The notes under the pieces were generated by a model. It was not told the DNA's origin, made no database searches, and saw only the letters and a program-made list of their open reading frames with translations. Shown here one piece after another: positions 42,992 through 50,792 of a stretch of 64,000 nt of DNA. The stretch covers positions 1 to 64,000 of the forward strand of contig JAZDFQ010000095.1 in NCBI GenBank assembly GCA_043807765.1, written 5' to 3'. This DNA comes from Stygiobacter sp043807765 (GTDB lineage Bacteria > Bacteroidota > Ignavibacteria > Ignavibacteriales > Melioribacteraceae). Position 1 is the stretch's first letter. Every line of letters begins with the position of its first letter. The translations under genes were made by a program, and so were the position numbers.

Positions 42992-45454
42992 ATGTTTTGC
43001 CAAGTCGTTTTTCCGTTACCGTTTAGAAATTCTTTTACCTATTCCATTCCGGAAGAGTTCCTTCCAATTGTAAGAATTGGTGTTCGGGTTGTTGCGCCCT
43101 TTGGCAAGCGTGTTTTGACCGGATTTGTGGTTGGTGTCTCGGAAACGACAGATATCAAAGAAACAGTTAAACCAATTAGAGATGTTTTGGATGATCTTCC
43201 GATTTTTGATGAAACGGCAATTAAATTTTACGAATGGATTTCGGAATACTACATTAGCTCTCTTGGCGAAGCACTACGAAATTCCGTTCCGTATGGCAGC
43301 GATGTTGAATCGAAGCGTAAAATTGTATCCGATCTGAAATTCTGCGCCCAGCTTTATGACCAAGAGTTGAAGAAGACCACTCCACGCGCAAAACTATTAA
43401 GTATTCTTGCCGAAAAGGAAGTTCATTATATATCACAACTTCAAAAGCAGCTAAAAAGCAAAAGTATCTACTCGGCTCTTCGTTCGTTGGAAAAAATTGG
43501 CGCTCTTTCTATACTTGATCTTGTTGAGCAGAGCAAAGTACGCGTTAAGAAAGCAAAGTTTGTTCAGCTTGCTAAGCCGGTTGATGAAATTTATGAAGCA
43601 ATGCCGGAGCTGGAAAGAAAATCGCCAAAGCAAATTGTTATTCTACTTGAATTAATTTCTAATAAAGCTGCGATCCAGCAATCGGAATTGCTGAGGAAAA
43701 CAAACCTAAGCCAAGCCACAATTCAAAGTCTCGAGAAGAAAGGATTTGTAGAAGTAGTCGATAAAGAAGTTGAGCGGGTTTATTCTGAAAGTTACACTGA
43801 GACGGTAAAAGAATTTGAGCTAACAAACGAGCAAAAGAATGTTGTTGAAAAAATCAGTGCGGGAATAGAGGTTAACGAATTTGAAACATTTCTTTTGCAT
43901 GGCGTTACCGGCAGCGGCAAGACACAAGTATACATCGAGCTTGCTAAAAAGGTTTTGGCGAAAGGCAAAACTGTAATTATTCTAGTTCCGGAAATATCTC
44001 TTACGCCACAAATCACCTCAAGATTCTATAATCATTTCAAAGATAAAATTGCAGTACTTCACAGCCGAATGTCGCTTGGCGAACGTTACGATTCATGGCG
44101 CGGGATTGTTGCTGAGAAATATAGTTTGGTTATTGGACCGCGCTCGGCATTGTTCGCTCCTCTAAAAAATATTGGTTTGATTGTGGTTGATGAAGAACAT
44201 GACCAGAGTTACAAACAGAATGACCTTGTTCCAAAATATAACGGAAGAGACGCGGCAATAATTCGTGCGAGACTTAGCAACTGTCCCGCGGTACTTGGTT
44301 CTGCTACTCCATCTGTAGAAAGTATGTACAATGCACTAAACGGAAAGTTTACGCTTCTTGAACTGCTTGAACGAGTTGATAATGCAAAGATGCCTCGCAT
44401 TCGTTTGGTGGACATTACAATTGAGAAGAAGAAAAAGAAAATGGAAAGTATTTTCTCCCAAACTTTGCTTGAAGCTATTGGCGAGAGAATAAAGAAAAAA
44501 GAAAGTGTAATCATTCTTCAGAACCGCCGTGGATTTGCCACACAAGTTTTTTGTAATGATTGCGGTGAAGTAATCATGTGCCCCGATTGTTCCGTGGCGA
44601 TGGTTCATCATATCAACAAAAATATATTGCAGTGCCATTACTGCAACATTGTTCAACCGGTGCCTAAGGCTTGTACAAATTGCGGCTCAATTTCGCTCAA
44701 ATTTTTTGGAACGGGAACTCAGCGTGTTGAGGATGAACTTGATTATTATTTCCCAAACGTAGCAATCGAAAGAATCGATTCCGATTCAATAAGCAAGAAG
44801 GGAAGTCTTGGAGAAATTTTAAACCGTTTCCGAAAAGGAGAGATACAAATTCTTGTTGGAACGCAGATGGTTTCCAAGGGTTTGGATTTTGGAGATGTTA
44901 CTTTAGTTGGTGTTGTTGCCGCGGAAACTTCGTTGTGGATTCCCGACTTTCGCGCAGATGAAAGAACGTTTCAACTTCTAACACAAGTTGCCGGCCGTGC
45001 GGGACGAAGTGAAAAAGAAGGCGAAGTAATTATACAAACACAGAATCAAAAACATTTTGTTCTGCAAAAAGTTTTGGAAACCGATTACAATGCTTTCTAT
45101 CAAAGAGAAATTGTATTACGCGAACAAGGTGAATATCCGCCTTTTACGCGCATTGGTTTGATCGAGGTTAAAGATGAAAAAGAAGATCGTGCCCGCGGTG
45201 CTATTAAAGATTTATTCGAAATGTTAAAGAGTTATCCGGGCGGATTAAAACTAACACCACCTACCGAAGCGATCATTTATAAAATTAAAGGATTTTACCG
45301 CTGGCAAATTTTAATTAAGAGCAGCAAAAAGTTTGATCCATCCGGAAAAGTTTTGCGGACAGCATTGCTAAATGCAATGATAGAGTTTAACCAAAAATCG
45401 CGTTACCGTGATGTGAAACTAATAATTGACGTTGACCCTCAATCAATAATATAG
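42992..45454 (+). CDS. priA: Primosomal protein N', replication restart helicase
   Basis: 820 aa, full length. N-terminal DNA-binding domain, Walker A GVTGSGKTQVYIE, DEEH box (VVDEEHDQSYKQN), two zinc-binding clusters (CNDCGEVIMCPDC and CHYCNIVQPVPKACTNC) and the helicase C-terminal motif TQVAGRAGR. It restarts replication at stalled forks. It begins just after an AT-rich repeat (about 42951-42987), and the pseudouridine synthase gene follows 2 bp after its stop. Confidence 0.96.
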   Translation: MFCQVVFPLPFRNSFTYSIPEEFLPIVRIGVRVVAPFGKRVLTGFVVGVSETTDIKETVKPIRDVLDDLPIFDETAIKFYEWISEYYISSLGEALRNSVPYGSDVESKRKIVSDLKFCAQLYDQELKKTTPRAKLLSILAEKEVHYISQLQKQLKSKSIYSALRSLEKIGALSILDLVEQSKVRVKKAKFVQLAKPVDEIYEAMPELERKSPKQIVILLELISNKAAIQQSELLRKTNLSQATIQSLEKKGFVEVVDKEVERVYSESYTETVKEFELTNEQKNVVEKISAGIEVNEFETFLLHGVTGSGKTQVYIELAKKVLAKGKTVIILVPEISLTPQITSRFYNHFKDKIAVLHSRMSLGERYDSWRGIVAEKYSLVIGPRSALFAPLKNIGLIVVDEEHDQSYKQNDLVPKYNGRDAAIIRARLSNCPAVLGSATPSVESMYNALNGKFTLLELLERVDNAKMPRIRLVDITIEKKKKKMESIFSQTLLEAIGERIKKKESVIILQNRRGFATQVFCNDCGEVIMCPDCSVAMVHHINKNILQCHYCNIVQPVPKACTNCGSISLKFFGTGTQRVEDELDYYFPNVAIERIDSDSISKKGSLGEILNRFRKGEIQILVGTQMVSKGLDFGDVTLVGVVAAETSLWIPDFRADERTFQLLTQVAGRAGRSEKEGEVIIQTQNQKHFVLQKVLETDYNAFYQREIVLREQGEYPPFTRIGLIEVKDEKEDRARGAIKDLFEMLKSYPGGLKLTPPTEAIIYKIKGFYRWQILIKSSKKFDPSGKVLRTALLNAMIEFNQKSRYRDVKLIIDVDPQSII

Positions 45455-45456
45455 AA

Positions 45457-46038
45457 GTGAAAACAAGCAGCAAATATTTCATTCTCAACAAACCTTACGG
45501 TGTGCTTACTCAGTTCACCGATAGCGATAACCGCCCAACTTTAAGCTCACTTTTTGAATTTCCCAAAGATGTTTATCCGGTTGGCAGACTTGATATGGAC
45601 AGCGAGGGACTTCTTTTGCTTACCAATGATAAGCCGCTGACAGATTATCTTCTTAATCCAAAAAACAAACATGAACGTGAATACTTTGCACAAGTTGAAG
45701 GAGTTCCTACAAAAGAAGCTTTGCAAAAACTTTGCGGCGGAGTTGTGATTGAGGGAAAATTAACTCTTCCGGCTAAAGCCAAATTAATTGATGATCCAAA
45801 TTTTCCATCGCGCATTCCGCCGATAAGAGAAAGAAAGAGCATTCCTACCAGCTGGATTTCACTTACATTAATTGAAGGAAGGAACCGGCAAGTAAGAAAA
45901 ATGACTGCGGCAGTTGGACTGCCTACACTAAGATTAGTTCGAGTAAGAATAGAAAATTTATTCCTCGATGATTTGAAGGTTGGGGAAGTAAAAGAGACTG
46001 AAGGTGATAAAATTAGAAATTTATTAACGTCATTCTGA
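45457..46038 (+). CDS. RsuA/RluE-family pseudouridine synthase
   Basis: 193 aa, GTG start. NKPYGVLTQF at the N-terminus, catalytic motif YPVGRLDMDSEGLLLLTND (Asp in GRLDxD) and EGRNRQVRKMTAAVGLPTLRLVRVRI near the end. It lacks an N-terminal S4 domain, as does RluE (23S rRNA). Translationally coupled to priA. Its stop codon TGA (46036-46038) lies inside the left arm of a palindromic repeat. Confidence 0.93.
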   Translation: MKTSSKYFILNKPYGVLTQFTDSDNRPTLSSLFEFPKDVYPVGRLDMDSEGLLLLTNDKPLTDYLLNPKNKHEREYFAQVEGVPTKEALQKLCGGVVIEGKLTLPAKAKLIDDPNFPSRIPPIRERKSIPTSWISLTLIEGRNRQVRKMTAAVGLPTLRLVRVRIENLFLDDLKVGEVKETEGDKIRNLLTSF

Positions 46039-46129
46039 TGAGTCCCGTCAGTCTGAGCGGAGTTGAAGACTAGGGACGAAGAAGAATCTCCTTTTTTGAA
46101 AAGAGATTCTTCACTTCGTTCAGAATGAC
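46029..46129. repeat. Palindromic repeat that ends the pseudouridine synthase gene
   Basis: Outer arms GTCATTCTGA (46029-46038) and TCAGAATGAC (46120-46129) and inner arms GAAGAATCTC (46081-46090) and GAGATTCTTC (46103-46112) are perfect inverted repeats. The same GTCATTC/GAATGAC arms and gattcttc unit recur inside the insertion at 54518-54660. Confidence 0.8.
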
Positions 46130-46134
46130 AATTT

Positions 46135-46965
46135 TTATCCCGCAAAGTTTGCCAAGAATGGAACAGCTTTAGTCAAGAAATGGAACAACAACCCAAAGCC
46201 AAGCCAAATAGCAACAATTACAATTATATACTTCTTAACGTCGTCTGATTTATTCATTTTAGCTAAACCGATTCCAAACACTACATAAAACCAGATTGAG
46301 AATACATTCAGTTTGCTTAGGAGGAAACCTCCTAATGTTGCTTTGTCGGTTCCCATTAAATCCGCAGCGCTTATGCCGGTTAGAAATTTTCCCATTGCAA
46401 TTGCCGCAATAACAGAAACAATTATTTCAATAACAGAGATATACATTGGCAAACCGTAAGCAACCATAACGTCTTTGTAAGTGCCGGCTCCCTTCAGTCC
46501 AAACTTTGCAACAGCAAAGAAAAAACCGGTTATTACGAAGAAGACTACAAACGTTCCTACCGGAATACCAACAACAATACCGATAGTTTGGAAGACCCCC
46601 CCGGCCCCCATATTGTCTTGCATAGTTTCAATTTGCTGGTCGGCTTGTTCACGTGTCATTTGTCCTTTAGCAACAGCTTCATCAAATTGTTTCTCCATAC
46701 GTTCAATCACTTTGTCTTGCTGTTGGCGTTTAATTTCCGGATTGCTTAGCAAAACGAACTGGGAAAGAATAGCAATTGCGATAACTACAAAAACCGGAAT
46801 GAGCCAGTCTGTAGTTTTTGCGGGAGACTTAGCCGCCTTTGTGAACATAGGCATTGGTTCTGTAAAAACTCCAACAAGCTTATCAGTATGAGAAAGTTCT
46901 TGCTCTTCTTGTGCATCTTCAACGGAGGACATCTTTGGTGCATCTGGGTTTTGCATTTCTTCCAT
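46135..46965 (-). CDS. Yip1-family membrane protein
   Basis: 276 aa. A polar N-terminus is followed by a helix near 50-70 (WLIPVFVVIAIAILSQFVLL), a charged coiled stretch (KRQQQDKVIERMEKQFDEAVAKGQMTREQADQQIETMQ), then four membrane helices from about 125 (TIGIVVGIPVGTFVVFFVITGFFFAVAKF, YISVIEIIVSVIAAIAM, FSIWFYVVFGIGLAKMN, YIIVIVAIWLGFGLLFHFL). This matches the bacterial Yip1 domain. Function unknown; it stands alone on the minus strand. Confidence 0.85.
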   Translation of the reverse strand: MEEMQNPDAPKMSSVEDAQEEQELSHTDKLVGVFTEPMPMFTKAAKSPAKTTDWLIPVFVVIAIAILSQFVLLSNPEIKRQQQDKVIERMEKQFDEAVAKGQMTREQADQQIETMQDNMGAGGVFQTIGIVVGIPVGTFVVFFVITGFFFAVAKFGLKGAGTYKDVMVAYGLPMYISVIEIIVSVIAAIAMGKFLTGISAADLMGTDKATLGGFLLSKLNVFSIWFYVVFGIGLAKMNKSDDVKKYIIVIVAIWLGFGLLFHFLTKAVPFLANFAG

Positions 46966-47081
46966 TTGACTTCTCCTTGATTCTTATTTGGTGAGGGTTA
47001 CTGAATGCAAATTAGCAAAAAATATTAAATAATCTCAGTTGAATTAATGATTTATAGTAAATCTATAAATGCAATGGCTTT

Positions 47082-47474
47082 TTACTTTTCAAGCCGGATA
47101 TATATTAAACCGGTAACGGCGTGAACAAGAATAAAAATCGGCAAAACCCAGCTACCCCAAAAAGCTTTTATTGATGCTTGCACAAGGGGAAGTTTTTGAT
47201 CTTGAAAAACCCAAATCATTGTTAGAACAGATAGGAAAACAAATACGGATGTGTAACCAATTTTTGTGTAGATGTAAAGCTCTCGTTCATCGAGTTTGAA
47301 TTCCTTCTTAAAGCGAACAAACATGAAGTAGTATATAGCCCAAATAATAATTATATAAATCGATCCAACAATCCAGCGGTTATCGATTGTTTCCTTATTT
47401 CCAGTTGATGCGGTCAAAATGAAAATCATAAGCGCCGACCACAACTCTTCCTTAAATAACTTTTTGAGATTCAT
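47082..47474 (-). CDS. Small four-helix membrane protein, array member 1 (DUF2178-like)
   Basis: 130 aa: four helices in pairs around a short acidic segment KEFKLDERELYIYTKIGYTS. The array-wide motif D-E-x-E-x-x-I-x-x-[EK] is seen here as LDERELYIYTK. It overlaps the stop of the intact XRE regulator by 4 bp (ATGA), the usual pairing of such regulators with DUF2178-type membrane proteins. Last gene of the minus-strand array. Confidence 0.75.
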   Translation of the reverse strand: MNLKKLFKEELWSALMIFILTASTGNKETIDNRWIVGSIYIIIIWAIYYFMFVRFKKEFKLDERELYIYTKIGYTSVFVFLSVLTMIWVFQDQKLPLVQASIKAFWGSWVLPIFILVHAVTGLIYIRLEK

Positions 47475-47668
47475 TTCTTCTCCAGAAAAAATATCTCTTC
47501 AACTTTTCTTTCGAACACTTTGGCAATCTTTAACGCAAGCGGCAGACTCGGATCGTACTTCTCGCGCTCTATAGCGTTTATAGTCTGGCGGGAAACCTCT
47601 AACAGTTTTGCTAAATCATCCTGAGATAAACGCCTCTCCGCACGCAAAACGTGTAAGTTGTTTTTCAT
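47471..47668 (-). CDS. Small XRE-family regulator, intact copy
   Basis: 65 aa, essentially one helix-turn-helix: NLHVLRAERRLSQDDLAKLLEVSRQTINAIEREKYDPSLPLALKIAKVFERKVEEIFF. Complete for this class of minimal Cro/C1-type repressors. It overlaps membrane genes by 4 bp at both ends. It is the only full-length regulator of the array and therefore the likely repressor acting at the head operator near 50640. Confidence 0.9.
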   Translation of the reverse strand: MKNNLHVLRAERRLSQDDLAKLLEVSRQTINAIEREKYDPSLPLALKIAKVFERKVEEIFFLEKK

Positions 47669-48045
47669 GAATATTTCTTTCTAACAATGAATTTGCATAT
47701 CGGCCAAATTCCTAGAAAACCTATAAGGTAAATAATGGTAAAGGTTGAACTCCCCAATTTGTATATGTTGATATCAATAAGCATTATAACCCAAATTGCG
47801 ACAATTAAGGTGTTGAATGAAAGGGATAGCGATTCCAGATAAATCTTTTTTTCCAGTTCGTCTCCATTTTCAATTCTACTGTGTTCGCCCAATACATAAT
47901 AGATTAAACCAAAAACGGAAATTGTCATAGGAATAAACTTTAAATAATTCGGCGCATAATGAGTTCCGTAAATTCCAGTGAGAAACGATAAGTAAGCAAC
48001 AGCTTTTCCAAAGCGGTATTTTTTCTTGATTGAATTTCGTTTCAT
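47665..48045 (-). CDS. Small membrane protein, array member 2 (DUF2178-like)
   Basis: 126 aa, four helices (AVAYLSFLTGIYGTHY, FIPMTISVFGLIYYVLG, FNTLIVAIWVIMLIDI, FTIIYLIGFLGIWPICKFIV), with the motif NGDELEKKIYLESLSLSFN between helices two and three and a basic VRKKYS end shared with other members. It overlaps the intact regulator start by 4 bp and the stop of the chimeric regulator reading frame by 3 bp. Confidence 0.75.
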   Translation of the reverse strand: MKRNSIKKKYRFGKAVAYLSFLTGIYGTHYAPNYLKFIPMTISVFGLIYYVLGEHSRIENGDELEKKIYLESLSLSFNTLIVAIWVIMLIDINIYKLGSSTFTIIYLIGFLGIWPICKFIVRKKYS

Positions 48046-48278
48046 TTTGTCTCCTTACAGAATTTTATGTCTTCACTTTGTGTTCTTAGCGGGAACTTTG
48101 CGTCCTTTGCGGTTAAGCTTTTTACCACAGAGCACGCAAAGCGCTGTGAAAGCTGATTCGCAAAGCTCACAAAGAAAAGCATATGAAGAATAGTTACTTC
48201 TACAACCGCTAAGAGTTTTGCCAAATCATCTTGAGATAAACACCTCTCCGCACGCAAAACATGAAGAATGTTTTTCAT
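48042..48278 (-). pseudogene. Chimeric XRE regulator copy interrupted by a repeat
   Basis: The first 23 codons (MKNILHVLRAERCLSQDDLA plus KLL) match the intact regulator. The sequence then leaves the family and continues through repeat copy A (about 48074-48190), still in frame, to a TGA that overlaps the ATG of the next membrane gene as ATGA. The recognition helix is lost, so it cannot act as the parental repressor. The open frame and coupling are preserved. Confidence 0.75.
48074..48190. repeat. Array repeat copy A
   Basis: About 115 bp containing gcgggaactttgcgtccttt, taccacagag and gcaaagcgctgtgaaa. Two more copies at 48291-48410 and 49358-49473 are nearly the same. Confidence 0.8.
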
Positions 48279-48290
48279 GAGTTAAATATC

Positions 48291-48410
48291 CTTCGTGTAC
48301 TTAGCGGGAACTTTGCGTCCTTTGCGTTTAAGGCTTTTACCGCAGAGAACGCAAAGCGCTGTGAAAGCTGATTCGCAAAGGTCTCAAAGGAAAGCATATG
48401 AAGAATATTG
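48291..48410. repeat. Array repeat copy B
   Basis: Same unit as copy A, starting cttcgtgtacttagcgggaa and ending aaagcatatgaagaat. It lies between the stop of membrane protein 3 and the chimeric regulator copy. Confidence 0.8.
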
Positions 48411-48411
48411 T

Positions 48412-49197
48412 TCATTCGTACTTCTTTCTAACGACAAAAGATAAGAATATTGAAACTACTGATACCGCGAATAACAATTCAAGCGTTGAAAAACCTAAAT
48501 CGTAAGTGTTTCTCAAAAACTCACTGATATAAAAGACTGCCATTGCTATAGGAAAGCCTAAGTATGCTTGTTCAAGTTTTATTTGTCTTTCTAATTCATC
48601 AAGTTCTTTTAGATTTACAAAGTTGCCTAAGTGAAAATAAATGAAAGCTATAAAAGCGATTGCTAATGCGATGATTTTCAATGTCTTTGGATATTCCCCA
48701 AAATGAACTACCCAGCCGGCAAGGAAAACATAAAAAGATTCCTTTCTGTATTTGAAACTAAACTTATGCAGCTTATCTGAAACCGGATAATTGGGAAGGG
48801 AAATTGTCTTACCTTTTACTAAAAAAACTATTGTGAAGAGAGCTACTGCGAGAGCAAGAATTATCAACCAGACATTGATAATTAAATTAAACCGTATCTG
48901 AGCAATTATCAGTATGAGCAATGAAATATGAACCCCAATAAAACCAACCGACCAAGTTTCAAGTATGTTTTTAAACCCTTCATAACCATCTACGGGTGGT
49001 TTATAAATCTTTTCAAATAGATAATTTATTCCCCACTCGAGATATAGTAGAAAAAGTCCAATAAACAGAAAGTGGGAATATTTTCCGCCGCGATAGCTTG
49101 GGCTAAGAAGAATAAGATAGCTTATAACTAACGAGAAAATTTGTAACACACTAAACCGGTGATTAAACCTTTGCGACTTCTTGAATGGTTCTTCCAT
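48412..49197 (-). CDS. Larger membrane protein, array member 3
   Basis: 261 aa with about seven helices. The C-terminal half resembles the smaller members, with LKELDELERQIKLEQAYLGFPIAMAVFYIS and the VRKKYE end. The N-terminal half (VLQIFSLVISYLILLSPSY to about 120) is an extra set of helices. It may be a fusion or an extended paralogue. The truncated 37-codon regulator copy lies 32 bp upstream. Confidence 0.7.
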   Translation of the reverse strand: MEEPFKKSQRFNHRFSVLQIFSLVISYLILLSPSYRGGKYSHFLFIGLFLLYLEWGINYLFEKIYKPPVDGYEGFKNILETWSVGFIGVHISLLILIIAQIRFNLIINVWLIILALAVALFTIVFLVKGKTISLPNYPVSDKLHKFSFKYRKESFYVFLAGWVVHFGEYPKTLKIIALAIAFIAFIYFHLGNFVNLKELDELERQIKLEQAYLGFPIAMAVFYISEFLRNTYDLGFSTLELLFAVSVVSIFLSFVVRKKYE

Positions 49198-49229
49198 GTG
49201 TATCTCAAATAAATATTGATAGTTCTTGT

Positions 49230-49343
49230 TTACTTCTCGCGCTCAATTGCATTTATAGTTTGGCGGGAAACCTCCAGTAGTTTCGCCAAATCATCTTGAG
49301 ATAAACGACTCTCCGCACGCAAAACATGAAGAATGTTTTTCAT
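49230..49343 (-). pseudogene. Truncated XRE regulator copy (37 codons)
   Basis: Reads MKNILHVLRAESRLSQDDLA..., continuing through the recognition helix to INAIEREK and then TAA. It stops after 37 of 65 residues at the point where the intact copy has REKYDPS. The helix-turn-helix is complete but the C-terminal helices are missing. It is probably inactive, though a mini-peptide cannot be excluded. Confidence 0.75.
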
Positions 49344-49357
49344 GAGTTAAATATCCT

Positions 49358-49473
49358 TCGTGTACTTTGCGGGAACTTTGCGTCCTTTGCGGATAAGCTT
49401 TTTACCACAGAGACCACAAAGCGCTGTGAAAATGGATTCGCAAAGGTCATAAAGGAAAGAATGAGAAGTATGT
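49358..49473. repeat. Array repeat copy C
   Basis: Third copy of the array repeat, ccttcgtgtactttgcggga at its start, between membrane protein 4 and the truncated regulator copy. Confidence 0.8.
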
Positions 49474-49476
49474 TTT

Positions 49477-50088
49477 TCATTTGTATTTCTTGCGAATAAC
49501 CATTTCGACTACTCTTTCAATAAGTGCGCTAAAAACATATATAGCAACTAAGACAAAGAAAACAACAGAATCGTGATAGAAGATAAAACCAATAGTTCCA
49601 ATTAGAATTAGAATTGCTAAGATAGAATTGTAACTCCATGAATATATTTCGAGAAGAATTTTATTCTCAAGCTCATCAACCGATTTTAGTGACTGAGTTT
49701 GTCGCCGAAAAACTCTGTTAGCAAACCACCACCCCCAAAAAAGTAACATAAAATAGGACGAAATCGATCTGGATGATGGTTCGAAGAAATAAATTGCTAC
49801 GACTAAGAAGAAAAGTATAATGCTAATTTCTCCGAATAATTTTTTCTTGGCTTTTTCTCTCAATTCATCCGGTGGAGGGCTATTCCGAAGTTGAATCAGA
49901 ACTCTAAGAAAAATAAAACATATGATGACTAAAAGTGGGGAAAAAATTTTCACTTGAATTGAACTTGATACTTGCGATAAGAAGATTACTATTCCTAATG
50001 TCATGTAAAAAAGTAAATACATTTTGAAGTTTTGTGACTGGATTCTTTCTTTTAACTTATTCGACATTTTAAGATTCTCTTTTTTCAT
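49477..50088 (-). CDS. Membrane protein, array member 4 (DUF2178-like)
   Basis: 203 aa with about six helices. The motif KSVDELENKILLEIYSWSYNSILAILILIGTIGFIFYHD and the C-terminal VIRKKYK place it with the other members. The start ATG overlaps the TGA of the decayed regulator copy upstream (ATGA). Confidence 0.72.
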   Translation of the reverse strand: MKKENLKMSNKLKERIQSQNFKMYLLFYMTLGIVIFLSQVSSSIQVKIFSPLLVIICFIFLRVLIQLRNSPPPDELREKAKKKLFGEISIILFFLVVAIYFFEPSSRSISSYFMLLFWGWWFANRVFRRQTQSLKSVDELENKILLEIYSWSYNSILAILILIGTIGFIFYHDSVVFFVLVAIYVFSALIERVVEMVIRKKYK

Positions 50089-50201
50089 ACTAAAAAACCC
50101 AAATAGTGAATGTTTATTTGCCTTGTGACTTCCGGCAGTTTCGCCAAATCATCTTGAGATAAATGTCTCTCCGCGCGTAAAACGTGTAAGTTGTTTTTCA
50201 T
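50085..50201 (-). pseudogene. Decayed XRE regulator copy (38 codons)
   Basis: Reads MKNNLHVLRAERHLSQDDLA, then KLPEVTRQINIHYLGFLV and stop. The recognition helix is altered by a small deletion and the C-terminus is missing. It still overlaps both adjacent membrane genes by 4 bp (ATGA at each end). Confidence 0.75.
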
Positions 50202-50584
50202 CTATACTTTCTGTTTACAAAGAAATAAGTGACTTTTTCAGCAACATAGCTGACTATAAATACTATCATTAAAATACCACCTTCAATTCCATCAGAATAA
50301 AATTTCATAAAGAGCATCCCAAGCATAAAGAGCGCGGGAAGTATTAGTGAATATACTTTTGAGTAAGTCTCGAGTTTTATATTTTTCTCCATCTCGTCTA
50401 ATTCTAGAAATTTGTAATCGGTTTTAAAACGATACATATACAAAGCTCCGCCAACTGCCAACAAAATAGTAAAGGCGTATTCGAGTACTAAACTACCTGT
50501 GAACTTCATTAATGGCCAAGTGATAGCAACCAAAATTGAGATTATTACAGAAATGATAGAATTAACGCTTCTTTCGGATTTCAT
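50198..50584 (-). CDS. Small membrane protein, array member 5 (DUF2178-like)
   Basis: 128 aa, four helices, with FLELDEMEKNIKLETYSKVYS between helices two and three and the ending FVNRKYR. It is the first gene of the array and lies directly behind the predicted promoter/operator at 50610-50651. Confidence 0.75.
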   Translation of the reverse strand: MKSERSVNSIISVIISILVAITWPLMKFTGSLVLEYAFTILLAVGGALYMYRFKTDYKFLELDEMEKNIKLETYSKVYSLILPALFMLGMLFMKFYSDGIEGGILMIVFIVSYVAEKVTYFFVNRKYR

Positions 50585-50609
50585 TTGTATCTCTAAGGAT
50601 GATAATCAA

Positions 50610-50651
50610 AAAATATAGCATTCTTTACAAAATGTCAAGCATGCTTTACAT
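50610..50651 (-). promoter_or_regulatory. Promoter and operator heading the HTH/membrane-protein array
   Basis: On the minus strand TTGACA (50633-50638), 17 bp, TATTTT (50610-50615). The -35 box is embedded in a 20-bp near-palindrome ATGTCAAGCATGCTTTACAT (50632-50651, one mismatched pair), and the half-site GTAAAG(C/A)ATGC occurs again inside the spacer. This suits repression by a small dimeric XRE protein. Confidence 0.65.
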
Positions 50652-50654
50652 ATG

Positions 50655-50735
50655 CTTTTATTCTTCTTTTGTTTCTTTGCGTCTCTGCGAGAGGATTTTT
50701 TCTCGCAAAGTCGCAGAGCCGCATTCTCTATTTAA
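50655..50735. repeat. CTTTGCGTCTCTGCG-type inverted repeat
   Basis: tttgcgtctctgcgagagga and ctcgcaaagtcgcagagc are near-inverted arms around a T-run. A related copy at 52164-52240 follows tryptophanase. Confidence 0.6.
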
Positions 50736-50792
50736 ACAACTTTCTATTCCTTGATAATAATTCTTAATTTTCTCTCACTAAAAAGAGGAACT

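Noticed and set aside
45645..46145. Minus-strand 166-codon frame antisense to the pseudouridine synthase
   Set aside because: Its N-terminus (CHSERSEES) is the translation of the palindromic repeat and the rest is the complement of a conserved gene.
48074..49473. CRISPR-like array
   Set aside because: The three repeats are about 115 bp, unevenly spaced by genes, and there are no spacers or cas genes.
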